Below, one piece after another: positions 27,681-36,333 of a stretch of DNA of 64,000 bases; position 1 is the first letter of the stretch; every line of letters starts with the position of its first letter. This DNA comes from Corynebacterium callunae DSM 20147 (GTDB taxonomy: Bacteria > Actinomycetota > Actinomycetes > Mycobacteriales > Mycobacteriaceae): contig NC_020506.1 in assembly GCF_000344785.1 (NCBI RefSeq), positions 930,001 to 994,000 of the forward strand. The letters are read 5' to 3'. The notes beneath the pieces were generated by a model. It saw only the letters and a list, made by a program, of their open reading frames with translations, did not search any database and was not told the origin of the DNA. A program made the position numbers and the translations under genes.

Positions 27681-28910
27681 TTAAGATTTTTGTGAAACTT
27701 CCTTAAGAGATTTGGCGCAGACCACTCCAATTAGGCCAATGAATGCCAGAAATAGCAGAGCTATGTCATTGCCCAATGTAGATAGTGCTCCGGAAAGTGC
27801 TCCGACCAGCAATAAGATCACACCCATAAGAGTGTTGGCGTCGGCTACATAACGGGTTCTTTGATCACCCTCGGCCATGTCAAGAACATAGGTTTTGCGG
27901 GCCACCCGCACCGCGGTATGGGCGACGTTTACTAAGAAAAATGCCAGTGGAAAAATCCACATATTAATGGTGGAACTTACCCAATATGAACAGGCAACCA
28001 CCGCAATAAGAATTAATGAGGCACTGAGAGCTCCAACGGCCATTACGTTTTTGGAAGATCGATCTGACCACATGCCAGAGATCCTGCCACCCACAATCGA
28101 GGCCAGCCCAGAAGCGATGAGAAAAAATCCTAAAGCGCCGATATTGCTGCCGGCTTCTGCAGCCAAGGCCACGATAAAAGCCGTGGAGAGGGAAGTAACC
28201 AGCATCATGGAGCGCACCACCACAAATCTGCGGAAATCTTTGTCTCGAATCAGGGTGTCAACACAGCGACGTAACCAGTTTTCACCGGCGTCTTTAGAAG
28301 CTTTAGCGGCAGATTCCGGCGCTTCAATTCTATTAAAAATAATGGCCGCAATTAGCCAGCTAAATGAGCTAATAATGACTACACCGCCCAAAACCCACAC
28401 CGCGGCGTTTTCTCCCACTAAAAAGGCGAGGGCAGCGCCAGTGAGCAAGCCAAAAACGCCACCGATCATGGTGGCGCGACCGGTGATTTCGCCGCGGTGA
28501 CCTTTGGAGATTGTTGCGCCCTGGACATCCTTGGAGGATATGGAACACAACGCTCGGCATAGCGACAGCGTTGCCAAAAGAGCAATGACCACTAAACCTA
28601 AGGCCCAGCCCTGCAGACTAAGGGCTGCAATACCAATTCCTAAGGCACTGAGAAATTGGCCGATAGATCCGATAACCCAGACGCGAACACGAGACTTTTG
28701 AGAAAGCACCCAGCCGGTAATTGCAGCTTGGGGCAGCATAGATCCTGATTCGCGGATTGGGACTAATAAGGCTAGTAAAAAACTCGGTGCGCCCCCGACA
28801 TGTAAAAGCCAAGGCAAAACGGTTTTAGCCGCCACGATTTGATCGCCAATATTTTGCAGGCCATTAGCCCAGATCAGGCGTTGAGTATTGGGTTTTTCTG
28901 CAGGATCCAT
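27681..28910 (-). CDS. Major facilitator superfamily transporter
   Basis: 409 residues, about 12 hydrophobic segments, with a central charged loop around 205-235 (ASKDAGENWLRRCVDTLIRDKD). Loop 8-9 has GRISGMWSDRSSKNVM, an MFS-like G-x3-D-R element. Substrate unknown; the layout resembles drug/metabolite exporters. It lies upstream of glmU on the same strand with 110 bases between, and is divergent from the multicopper oxidase gene. Confidence 0.75.
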   Translation of the reverse strand: MDPAEKPNTQRLIWANGLQNIGDQIVAAKTVLPWLLHVGGAPSFLLALLVPIRESGSMLPQAAITGWVLSQKSRVRVWVIGSIGQFLSALGIGIAALSLQGWALGLVVIALLATLSLCRALCSISSKDVQGATISKGHRGEITGRATMIGGVFGLLTGAALAFLVGENAAVWVLGGVVIISSFSWLIAAIIFNRIEAPESAAKASKDAGENWLRRCVDTLIRDKDFRRFVVVRSMMLVTSLSTAFIVALAAEAGSNIGALGFFLIASGLASIVGGRISGMWSDRSSKNVMAVGALSASLILIAVVACSYWVSSTINMWIFPLAFFLVNVAHTAVRVARKTYVLDMAEGDQRTRYVADANTLMGVILLLVGALSGALSTLGNDIALLFLAFIGLIGVVCAKSLKEVSQKS

Positions 28911-28988
28911 GAGTTAGATCATAAAGCTATGTCCAGATATTTATGAGCCAAGAACTCTAAAATAGAAAAAGACACGAAAGGATACTCC

Positions 28989-30482
28989 ATGCCGCAAATA
29001 ACTCGCAGAACTTTCTTTAAAGGATTGGCTCTGGCCTCAATTGCGGCAGCAGGTTCGCAGGCATTAATCGGATGTACTCAAAAGCAGCCCTTAAGGAAGC
29101 TGCCTATTCCGCCACTCCTCGCAGGAACTCAAGAGGGCAATAAGAGGCACTTCCAATTGGTGGCACAACAGGGGGAAAGCCAGATTTTGCCCGATAAAAC
29201 CACCACTACGTGGGGTTTTAATGGAGCACACCTTGGCCCAACCCTGATTGCTAAAAAGGGCGAAGAGGTCCATATAGCGGTAAAAAATGAGCTTGATGAA
29301 ATGACCACGATGCACTGGCATGGAATGAAATTGCCAGCTAGGGCAGATGGCGGTCCACATTCTCCAATCGAGCCCGGCACCAGTTGGGAAGCAAGCTGGA
29401 CTGTAGTCAATGCAGCAGCCAGTCTCTGGTATCACCCACATACCCACGGCTTAACTGGCTTGCATGCTTATCGGGGATTAGCAGGCATGTTCATTATTGA
29501 AGATGACACCTCCGCAGCACTGGATCTGCCGAGTGACTATGGAGTAGACGATATTCCGCTGGTGTTAATGGATCACCGCTTCCTTGAAGATGGATCCTTG
29601 GATGAGAGCGATTTGCCTGATCTAGGCCTGTTGGGAGATACCCCCACGGTTAATGGCATCACTGGCGCAGAATTTCAAGCAACTACGTGCCGGATACGAT
29701 TGCGCATTCTCAATGGATCAAATATGCGCTTTTTTAAGTTGCAGTTTTCAGATAAGCGCAGCTTTGACGTTATTGCTAGCGATACAGGATTTCTCCAGGA
29801 GCCTTTTTCAACTACCAACATTGCTCTTGGACCAGGGGAACGCTGGGAAATTGTGGTGGAACTAGAACCTTCGGAAGAAGTCACCTTGGAGTCCATCGGA
29901 TTTAAGGACAATTTTGGGGTGCCAACAGATAAGTACACCCCAGATTTTGGCATGGCTGATCACTTTGAATTGCTCAGCATCATTGGTCCAGACAGTCCAG
30001 GGCAAGATCCAAAACCACTGCCGGGAATTTTAGAAAAAGCTGAGACTTTAGATATTCAAGACGCACCGCAACGCAGCTTTGTGCTTAATACTTTTAGCAT
30101 CAATGATCAAATGATGGATATGCAGCGGGTTGATGAGGTTATTGATCATCAAGGCCCAGAGGTATGGACGGTGACTAATGATAATTCGGATTGGCCGCAT
30201 AATTTCCATATCCATAACGCGCGCTTCCAGGTGTTATCCCTGGATAACACCGAGGTAGAGCTCTTTCAAGCAGGCTGGAAAGACACTGTGGCATTGCCGC
30301 CCGGCGCGAGCGCAACGTTGGCTGTGGAGTTTGGTTATTACCCAGATCCGCAGTGGCCGTATATGTATCACTGCCACATGCTTTATCACGAGGACCAGGG
30401 CATGATGGGGCAGTTTGTCATCGTAGAACAAGGACAGCAACCGGCTGCCACAGTGGGCGCCGGTGCGACGCACAACCATTGA
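28989..30482 (+). CDS. Tat-exported multicopper oxidase (lipoprotein)
   Basis: 497 residues. A Tat signal (TRRTFFKG) runs into a lipobox ending at Cys29 (ALIGC), so the enzyme is exported folded and anchored outside. All four copper-binding blocks are visible: MHWHGMKLPARADG, WYHPHTHG, WPHNFHIHNARF and YHCHMLYHEDQGMMG (type 1 Cys and axial Met). Relatives (CueO/CotA-like) oxidise Cu(I) or phenolics and often give copper tolerance. RBS GAAAGGATACTCC. No copper regulator is seen beside it. Confidence 0.92.
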   Translation: MPQITRRTFFKGLALASIAAAGSQALIGCTQKQPLRKLPIPPLLAGTQEGNKRHFQLVAQQGESQILPDKTTTTWGFNGAHLGPTLIAKKGEEVHIAVKNELDEMTTMHWHGMKLPARADGGPHSPIEPGTSWEASWTVVNAAASLWYHPHTHGLTGLHAYRGLAGMFIIEDDTSAALDLPSDYGVDDIPLVLMDHRFLEDGSLDESDLPDLGLLGDTPTVNGITGAEFQATTCRIRLRILNGSNMRFFKLQFSDKRSFDVIASDTGFLQEPFSTTNIALGPGERWEIVVELEPSEEVTLESIGFKDNFGVPTDKYTPDFGMADHFELLSIIGPDSPGQDPKPLPGILEKAETLDIQDAPQRSFVLNTFSINDQMMDMQRVDEVIDHQGPEVWTVTNDNSDWPHNFHIHNARFQVLSLDNTEVELFQAGWKDTVALPPGASATLAVEFGYYPDPQWPYMYHCHMLYHEDQGMMGQFVIVEQGQQPAATVGAGATHNH

Positions 30483-30579
30483 GAAAAAAGATAAAAAGCG
30501 TGCTTTTCGACGAGACCCGCTAGCCTCATAATCTTTGCACAACCTATATATTTAATTGGGAATATGCAAAGATAAACCG

Positions 30580-31686
30580 GTGGTACAACCTCAAGGACAT
30601 TTAGATGCAACACTAATCGCCGCCGATATTTATAATGAGGCTCGCGATGTTGATCCAGAGCGGATAAAAAAGCTCTCCGGTGAGGGTTGGAAATATGCCT
30701 TTAAAAGGGTGTTGCGAGATATCATCCCGGAGGGGCTGCTGGATCTGGCAGCCTTGCTCACCTTCTTTTCTATTATGTCCTTGGCGCCGGCGTTATTAGT
30801 GGGCTATTCCGCTATTACCCTCTTTTTGGCTAGTGATTCCTTAGAGGTGCTTGCCCAGCTTAAAGGACAGATTCAAAACTATTTCCCCGCAGAACAAGCA
30901 GAAGTGGTCTTGGGTGTGGTTGATGCAGTAGCCGGCTCTGCAACTGGCGGTCGAGTTGGTGTGATTGTTGGTGTGCTGGTGGCACTGTGGACATCTTCTG
31001 CCTATGTCCGTGCTTTTTCACGCTGTGCCAACGCCGTTTATGGGCGCACCGAAGGCCGGCCACTATTTAAACAGTGGGGAATGATGTTGCTGCTTAACCT
31101 GGGTCTCCTTTTTGGAGTCATGGTTATCTTGGTGTCTTGGGTTATTAATGAAACCTTGGTCATGGGCGTATTAGGGCCAATTGCTGAACCCCTGCATCTG
31201 ACCTCATTGTTGACCTTTCTCAGTGAAACCTTCATCCCTATTTGGAATTGGGTGAAGTGGCCGGTGATTGTGGTGGTGCTCATTACCTTTGTGGCCACCC
31301 TTTATTATTGGGCGCCCAATGTGAAGCTGTGGAAATTTCGTTGGTTAAGCCCCGGCTCCATCTTTGCGGTGTGTGGCATCATCCTCGCGGGTGGTTTATT
31401 AAACCTGTATTTCTCCTTTTTTGCAGCCTTTAATACCTATGGTGCAGTCAGCTCCGTAATGGCGATCATTATTGCGTTGTGGATTTTTAATATTTGCCTA
31501 GTGCTGGGGCTAAAAATTGATGCTGAGATCGGCCGTGCTCGTCAGCTACAGGCTGGTATTCCTGCTGAGGAACACAATATGGTGCCACCGCGCTCCATTG
31601 ATGAGGCTGCCAAGATGAAACAGCGCCAGCATGAACTAAATGAAGAAGGCCGGGATTTTCGTGAAAATCAGCAGGCTGCTGACTAA
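30580..31686 (+). CDS. YihY/BrkB family inner-membrane protein
   Basis: About 368 residues with six membrane segments. FKRVLRDIIPEGLLDLAALLTFFSIMSLAPALL and the later YYWAPNVKLWKFRWLSPGSIFAV are the YihY pattern; the old name ribonuclease BN is not supported for this family. The polar C-terminus (from about 325) is highly charged. Start uncertain: GTG 30580 (M-V-Q-P) is preferred because the likely promoter (TTTGCA / TATATT region near 30535-30555) leaves little room; TTG 30556 is the alternative. Confidence 0.8.
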   Translation: MVQPQGHLDATLIAADIYNEARDVDPERIKKLSGEGWKYAFKRVLRDIIPEGLLDLAALLTFFSIMSLAPALLVGYSAITLFLASDSLEVLAQLKGQIQNYFPAEQAEVVLGVVDAVAGSATGGRVGVIVGVLVALWTSSAYVRAFSRCANAVYGRTEGRPLFKQWGMMLLLNLGLLFGVMVILVSWVINETLVMGVLGPIAEPLHLTSLLTFLSETFIPIWNWVKWPVIVVVLITFVATLYYWAPNVKLWKFRWLSPGSIFAVCGIILAGGLLNLYFSFFAAFNTYGAVSSVMAIIIALWIFNICLVLGLKIDAEIGRARQLQAGIPAEEHNMVPPRSIDEAAKMKQRQHELNEEGRDFRENQQAAD

Positions 31687-31748
31687 GCCCATGATTAAAG
31701 ACAGTGTTGCCTAAGATAACCTGGTGAGATCATTAGGGAAAGGCTTCC

Positions 31749-33173
31749 ATGACATCACCCCAGGTCACCGGCACTGGCATTTTAAAGCGCAGTATTAAAC
31801 GCCAATGGAAAAACTCAATTTTAGGAGGGTTTTTCCTCGGCCTCTGGCAACTTAGCGAAGCGCTGGTTCCCATTGCCATTGGGTTGATTGTGGATCACGC
31901 CATTTTGCAACCCACCCTTAAACTTTTGGCCATTGGACTGGCAGGTTTTGCGCTGCTTTTTGTGGTGCTGAGCTATTCCTATCGCTTTGGATCCCGCGCA
32001 CTTAATAAAGCTGTGAATTTTGAGGCCCATGCACTCCGTGTGGAAGTTGCCGAACATGCACTTAAACGGCTCAGCGCTAAGGACTTGGTTCCTGGTGAGG
32101 TGATGTCGCGTTCCACCGCCGATGCAGATTCCGCCACCCGAGTTTTTGGACAAATCGGTACGGGAGTATCTGCGGCAACCGGGTTTAGTGGGGCTGCTGG
32201 ATATTTGCTGCTTAGCGATTGGCTGGTCGGGCTTGCCGTACTAGCACTTGCACCGGTGATCGCTGGAATTGTGGCCTTTGCCAGCCGCGGGATCTCCCAA
32301 AGAAGTTCCACCCAACAAGAAACCTTGGCAGCAGCGGGCGCCCAAGCCAGCGATATTATGTCGGGCTTGAGAGTACTTAAAGCTATTGGCGGGGAACGTT
32401 GGGCGGCTAGTGCTTATAAAGATGCCTCCCAGAAATCGGCATATGCAGCTATTAATACCGCGGCAGCGACCGGCAAGGTAGCTGGAATTGGCGAGTTATC
32501 GATCGCTCTTAATCTCGCAGTGGTCCTGCTATTGGCTGGATGGCGGGTAACCACTGGGCAATTAAACCCAGGGGAGTTAATTGCGATTATTGGTGTGGCA
32601 GTTTATCTGTCTGAGCCGATTCGACTGCTGACAAACTCCATGCGGGAGTCAGCTATTGCGCATGGTGCAGCAGCACGCATTGCAGAATTTCTTAACTCCA
32701 CACCCCAGCCCGCAGCGCTGCCAGATCTGGAACTAAAATCAGGAGCTTTTATTGTGCTGCAACCGGGGTCTGTGGAATTACCCCAATACCATGAACATGC
32801 GCTAAAAGCACCACATAATGCGGATATTTTTGAAGGCACAATTCGCTCTAATATTGCACTGAGCCATGATCCTAACATCGAAATAAACCCACAGATCATC
32901 GCAGCCGCGGGTATTAAAGAACTAAACCTCAACACCGCAATTCATGATGCTGGCACCAACCTTTCCGGTGGTCAACGCCAAAGGTTAGCGCTGGCGCGTG
33001 CGCTTTATACCCAGCGGGAGGTCCTTATCCTGCAAGATCCCACCAGTGCGGTGGATTCAGTGACAGAAGTGGCCATTGCGCAGGGGATTTATCAGCTCCG
33101 CAAAGGAAAAACCACGGTGGTTATAAGTTCTTCCCCGGCCTTTAAAAGTGTTGCAGATGAGGTAGAAAAATGA
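31749..33173 (+). CDS. ABC exporter half, degenerate ATPase subunit
   Basis: 474 residues. A six-segment exporter membrane domain fills about 1-315. The nucleotide domain is strongly reduced: no Walker A is present, the region between LKSGAFIVLQPGS and IFEGTIRSNIAL being about 50 residues too short; Walker B reads VLILQDPTSAVD, with Gln-Asp instead of Asp-Glu; and the H-loop His is replaced (TTVVISSSP). The signature LSGGQRQRLALARAL is intact. It cannot bind ATP on its own, but can complete the partner's site. Overlaps the next gene by four bases. All of this reads in one frame without stops, so it is not a sequencing frameshift. Confidence 0.85.
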   Translation: MTSPQVTGTGILKRSIKRQWKNSILGGFFLGLWQLSEALVPIAIGLIVDHAILQPTLKLLAIGLAGFALLFVVLSYSYRFGSRALNKAVNFEAHALRVEVAEHALKRLSAKDLVPGEVMSRSTADADSATRVFGQIGTGVSAATGFSGAAGYLLLSDWLVGLAVLALAPVIAGIVAFASRGISQRSSTQQETLAAAGAQASDIMSGLRVLKAIGGERWAASAYKDASQKSAYAAINTAAATGKVAGIGELSIALNLAVVLLLAGWRVTTGQLNPGELIAIIGVAVYLSEPIRLLTNSMRESAIAHGAAARIAEFLNSTPQPAALPDLELKSGAFIVLQPGSVELPQYHEHALKAPHNADIFEGTIRSNIALSHDPNIEINPQIIAAAGIKELNLNTAIHDAGTNLSGGQRQRLALARALYTQREVLILQDPTSAVDSVTEVAIAQGIYQLRKGKTTVVISSSPAFKSVADEVEK

Positions 33174-34903
33174 GCCAAATTTTGCCTTCAGCGACTCCGC
33201 GCCGGGCTTTTCAGGTGGCTGCCACAGTGCTTAAGCCACACCGAATGGCTCTTATCGGAGTGATAATTCTGGGCTTAGCCACGGCGATTGCAGGTTTGGC
33301 GGGTCCGTGGGCAGTGGGAAGAGTCGTCGACAAGCTCCTAAAAACGCCGGATTTTGGCGAGGTTGCCCTGTATGCGGGCCTGGTGGTGGCAGGTGGTGTG
33401 GTTGCCAGCCTGGGAACGTGGTGGGGCACAGTGTTATTGGCCAGGGTTTTGGAGCCTGCCATTGCGCACCTGCGCGAAGCGGTGCTTGCAGCGGCGCTGA
33501 GCTTGGATGCGCACACGGTGGAACGTGCCGGGCGCGGTGATGTTGTTTCGCGCATTGCCGATGATTCTCGAGAGGTGTCTACGGCGGCAAGTGCCGTGAT
33601 GCCGCTTTTTGTGCAGGCAATGTTTAGTGTGATTGTTTCGGCGCTGGGTATGGCTGCCGTGGATTGGCGGCTCGGCCTGGTGGGGCTGGTGGCCATTCCG
33701 CTTTATTGGAGCACCTTGCGGGTGTATTTGCCCCGCTCAGGGCCGATGTATACCCAAGAACGGGAAGCTTTTGGAGTGCGTAGTCAACGCCTTTTGGGGG
33801 CGGTGGAAGGTGCTGCTACCTTGCAGGCTTATGGTGCTGCCGAGGTGGAATTGCGCCGCATTGACGCGGCTTCCGGGCGGGCGCGGGATATTTCCATATC
33901 TGTTTTTAGGTTTATTACCTGGGCTTTTTCACGCAATAATCGGGCAGAGTGCATTACTTTGATCCTGATTTTGCTGGTGGGTTTCTTCCTCGTTGATGCC
34001 AATCTGATCACTGTCGGCGCAGTTTCTACAGCAGCGCTGATTTTCCATCGACTTTTTGGTCCCATCGGCATTTTGGTGGGGATGTTCGCCGATATCCAAT
34101 CCGCCGGCGCCTCATTAATCCGCATGGTGGGCGTCATTGATACTGCCCAGGAGCTGCCGCGCGGCACCTTAAAGGTGCCAGTACCTGCCACTTTAGAGCT
34201 TGTCGACGTAACCCAGCACTTCGATGGCCAGCCCGTGTTAAAAAACATCGATCTTTCTGTTTTGCCTGGTGAACACGTGGCAGTGGTTGGGGCAAGCGGT
34301 GCTGGCAAGAGCACCCTGGCTCTTATTGCAGCTGGCATGCTCTATCCAACTAGTGGTCAGGCACGGTTATCGGGCGTGGAAATAGGCCAGCTAGATGCGG
34401 ATTTTTTGCGTGCGCAGGTAGCTATGGTCAGCCAAGAAGTGCATTGTTTCCGCGGTTCGGTGCGGGAGAATATCCAGCTGGCTCGTCCCGCGGCTAGTGA
34501 TGCGGAAGTTTTGGCCACCTTGGAAAAAGTGGGGGATAAGTGGTTAGAGCGCTTGCCTCAAGGTTTGGACACTGTCATTGGAGATGGTGGTTTTAAGCTC
34601 AGTGCGGTGGAAAGCCAATTGGTGGCCTTAGCGCGTGTGGAATTACTGAATCCGGCGCTGGTGATTTTGGATGAGGCGACTGCGGAATCTGGTTCAGATC
34701 AGGCCCGTTTTCTAGAGCAGGCAGCTGCCTCAGTTATTGCAGGACGGGCCACAATTATTGTGGCGCATCGTCTTAACCAGGCAATTTCTGCTGATCGCAT
34801 CATTGTTATGGAAGATGGGGAGATTGTGGAGTCTGGTTCCCATGAGCAGCTGCGTGCTCAAAAAGGACGTTATGAAAGCCTGTGGCGCGCCTGGAGTGCT
34901 TAA
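33170..34903 (+). CDS. ABC exporter half, ATP-binding subunit with degenerate signature
   Basis: 577 residues: membrane domain (about 20-310) then a full-length nucleotide domain. Walker A VGASGAGKST, Q-loop VAMVSQEVHCF, Walker B LVILDEATAESGS with catalytic Glu, and H-loop IIVAHRLNQA are intact. The signature, however, is KLSAVESQ instead of LSGGQ. Together with the preceding gene it forms a heterodimer in which one composite site is complete (this protein's Walker motifs plus partner LSGGQ) and the other is destroyed on both sides. Substrate unknown. Confidence 0.88.
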   Translation: MSQILPSATPRRAFQVAATVLKPHRMALIGVIILGLATAIAGLAGPWAVGRVVDKLLKTPDFGEVALYAGLVVAGGVVASLGTWWGTVLLARVLEPAIAHLREAVLAAALSLDAHTVERAGRGDVVSRIADDSREVSTAASAVMPLFVQAMFSVIVSALGMAAVDWRLGLVGLVAIPLYWSTLRVYLPRSGPMYTQEREAFGVRSQRLLGAVEGAATLQAYGAAEVELRRIDAASGRARDISISVFRFITWAFSRNNRAECITLILILLVGFFLVDANLITVGAVSTAALIFHRLFGPIGILVGMFADIQSAGASLIRMVGVIDTAQELPRGTLKVPVPATLELVDVTQHFDGQPVLKNIDLSVLPGEHVAVVGASGAGKSTLALIAAGMLYPTSGQARLSGVEIGQLDADFLRAQVAMVSQEVHCFRGSVRENIQLARPAASDAEVLATLEKVGDKWLERLPQGLDTVIGDGGFKLSAVESQLVALARVELLNPALVILDEATAESGSDQARFLEQAAASVIAGRATIIVAHRLNQAISADRIIVMEDGEIVESGSHEQLRAQKGRYESLWRAWSA

Positions 34904-34927
34904 GAGCTGAAAAATTTTCTTGGGGAA

Positions 34928-34989
34928 AGCCAATCATTGGCTATTTGCAAAGATGAATGGAAAAGGTCTAAGGTTAACTTTAAGTTAAC
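34928..34989. promoter_or_regulatory. Two perfect palindromes before the 85-residue gene
   Basis: AGCCAAT-C-ATTGGCT (34928-34942) and GTTAACTT-T-AAGTTAAC (34973-34989) lie 45 bases apart, centre to centre about four helical turns. No T-tract follows either, so operators are more likely than terminators. Confidence 0.5.
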
Positions 34990-35077
34990 AAACGGGGTTA
35001 AGAAGATGAACCCCACTTTTAGGGCACCGGCTCTGAAACTTTTTACCTCACTTCTTCTTCAAGAAAGGAATAACACT

Positions 35078-35335
35078 GTGAAGCACATCCAAGCCGAGAT
35101 TTCTCGCATCGAACGCAGCCATGACCACCTGTGGAGCATCCGACAGGACCTACATGAGCGCTTTGATGGCCAGCTCAAGTCTCATATCGTAGACAGCATT
35201 CTTGATGCTGCAGCAGCAGGTTATGAGGGACGTATTTCTCGCTTCCGCAAGATCTTTATTGAAAAGGATGCTCGCGAACAGCTGGAGACCATTCGCTCTT
35301 CTCAGCCCAGCCACCTCATGGCACAGGCTGCTTAA
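35078..35335 (+). CDS. Small helical protein of unknown function
   Basis: 85 residues, predicted all helical: KHIQAEISRIERSHDHLWSI at the N-terminus looks coiled-coil-like. I do not recognise a family beyond a corynebacterial hypothetical. Start GTG at 35078 is set by AAAGGA eight bases upstream; the frame is open to 34937 but crosses the palindromic promoter region. A perfect 34-base terminator palindrome follows 15 bases after the stop, so it is a monocistronic, probably well-expressed gene. Confidence 0.65.
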   Translation: MKHIQAEISRIERSHDHLWSIRQDLHERFDGQLKSHIVDSILDAAAAGYEGRISRFRKIFIEKDAREQLETIRSSQPSHLMAQAA

Positions 35336-35350
35336 AACTGTATAAAGCGA

Positions 35351-35389
35351 AATTACTCCCCACAAGATCTTGTGGGGAGTAATTTTTTC
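35351..35389. terminator. Perfect 34-bp palindrome terminator
   Basis: AATTACTCCCCACAAGA pairs with all of its inverse at 35368-35384 and is followed by TTTT. On the other strand the A-rich flank gives a weaker second orientation, so it may also stop transcription from the tRNA-Gln side. Confidence 0.85.
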
Positions 35390-35478
35390 GACTGCTGCCT
35401 AGCGCAGCAAAAAGGCGTTTTCTGAGGTCTTAAAAAACCTGCAGAAAAAGCCTTTGCCCATATCAGGGCAAGTAATTG

Positions 35479-35550
35479 CTTTCCCACCAGGACTCGAACC
35501 TAGAATGACGGTACCAAAAACCGTAGTGTTGCCGATTACACCATGGGAAA
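35479..35550 (-). tRNA. tRNA-Gln (UUG)
   Basis: On the minus strand a 72-base cloverleaf: acceptor TTTCCCA/TGGGAAA, anticodon stem ACGGT/ACCGT around TTTTGGT (anticodon TTG), T-arm CTAGG-TTCGAGT-CCTGG, discriminator G. CCA is not encoded. It lies alone between the 85-residue gene and the TetR-mfd operon. Confidence 0.95.
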
Positions 35551-35643
35551 CTGCAGTAGTAAGTGACTGCACCGATAGAGTTTACATGAAAGTCTAAAAA
35601 AACCAATTATTGGGGTCGCGGTTACTGGGATATTCTGGTTCAT

Positions 35644-36333
35644 ATGGTTCGACAAAGGATGACCGGCATCGAGCGTCGGGAGCAATTAATCTCCATTGGG
35701 CGCGAGGTTTTTGCAGAACGCGGCTTCGAGGGCGCAAGTGTAGAGGAGATCGCTGCTCGTGCACATGTGTCCAAGCCGGTGGTCTATGAGCACTTCGGCG
35801 GTAAAGAAGGCCTTTATGCGGTGGTGATTGATCGTGAGATGCTCAAACTTGAAGCGATGATCACCGGTTCGCTGCAAAAGGGGCGTTCGCGCTACCGCAT
35901 TGAACAAGCAGTGCTGGCACTGTTGACCTATGTGGAAGATGAAACTGATGGCTTCCTTATATTGGTGCGCGATATGCGCCCCGGGGAGAACCGCTCCTAT
36001 GGCACCTTGCTTAATGACGCCACCACCCAGGTTTCCCATATTTTAGGAAACGCGTTCCAACGCTCAGGCTTGGATTCTTCTAAAGCGATCCTCTATGCCC
36101 AGGCATTGGTCGGTATGGTGTCCATGACAGCACAATGGTGGCTTGATGAACGTAGTCCCTGTAAAGAAGAAGTGGCCGCCCACATTGTCAACCTGTGCTG
36201 GAATGGTCTCACGGGCATGGAAGCTGATCCCAAATTAACTCCCCAAAGTAGTGATCGCGGAGCAATTTTTGGTAAAGACGCTGAAAAAGAAGTTCCCGAA
36301 GTAGTGAATGTAATCAAGGAGATTGAAGCGTGA
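35644..36333 (+). CDS. TetR-family regulator upstream of mfd
   Basis: 229 residues. TetR helix-turn-helix at about 27-52 ([26 protein letters not shown]). The ligand domain has WW near 165 ([10 protein letters not shown]). The last four bases overlap the mfd start (GTGA), so the two are co-transcribed; a regulator heading an mfd operon is common in Corynebacteriales. Target and ligand are unknown. Confidence 0.88.
   Translation: MVRQRMTGIERREQLISIGREVFAERGFEGASVEEIAARAHVSKPVVYEHFGGKEGLYAVVIDREMLKLEAMITGSLQKGRSRYRIEQAVLALLTYVEDETDGFLILVRDMRPGENRSYGTLLNDATTQVSHILGNAFQRSGLDSSKAILYAQALVGMVSMTAQWWLDERSPCKEEVAAHIVNLCWNGLTGMEADPKLTPQSSDRGAIFGKDAEKEVPEVVNVIKEIEA

Noticed and set aside
31749..33173. 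Missing Walker A in the first ABC subunit as a frameshift artefact
   Set aside because: The reading frame is open throughout, the other domain parts stay in register and I see no Walker A coding sequence in the other frames of this region.
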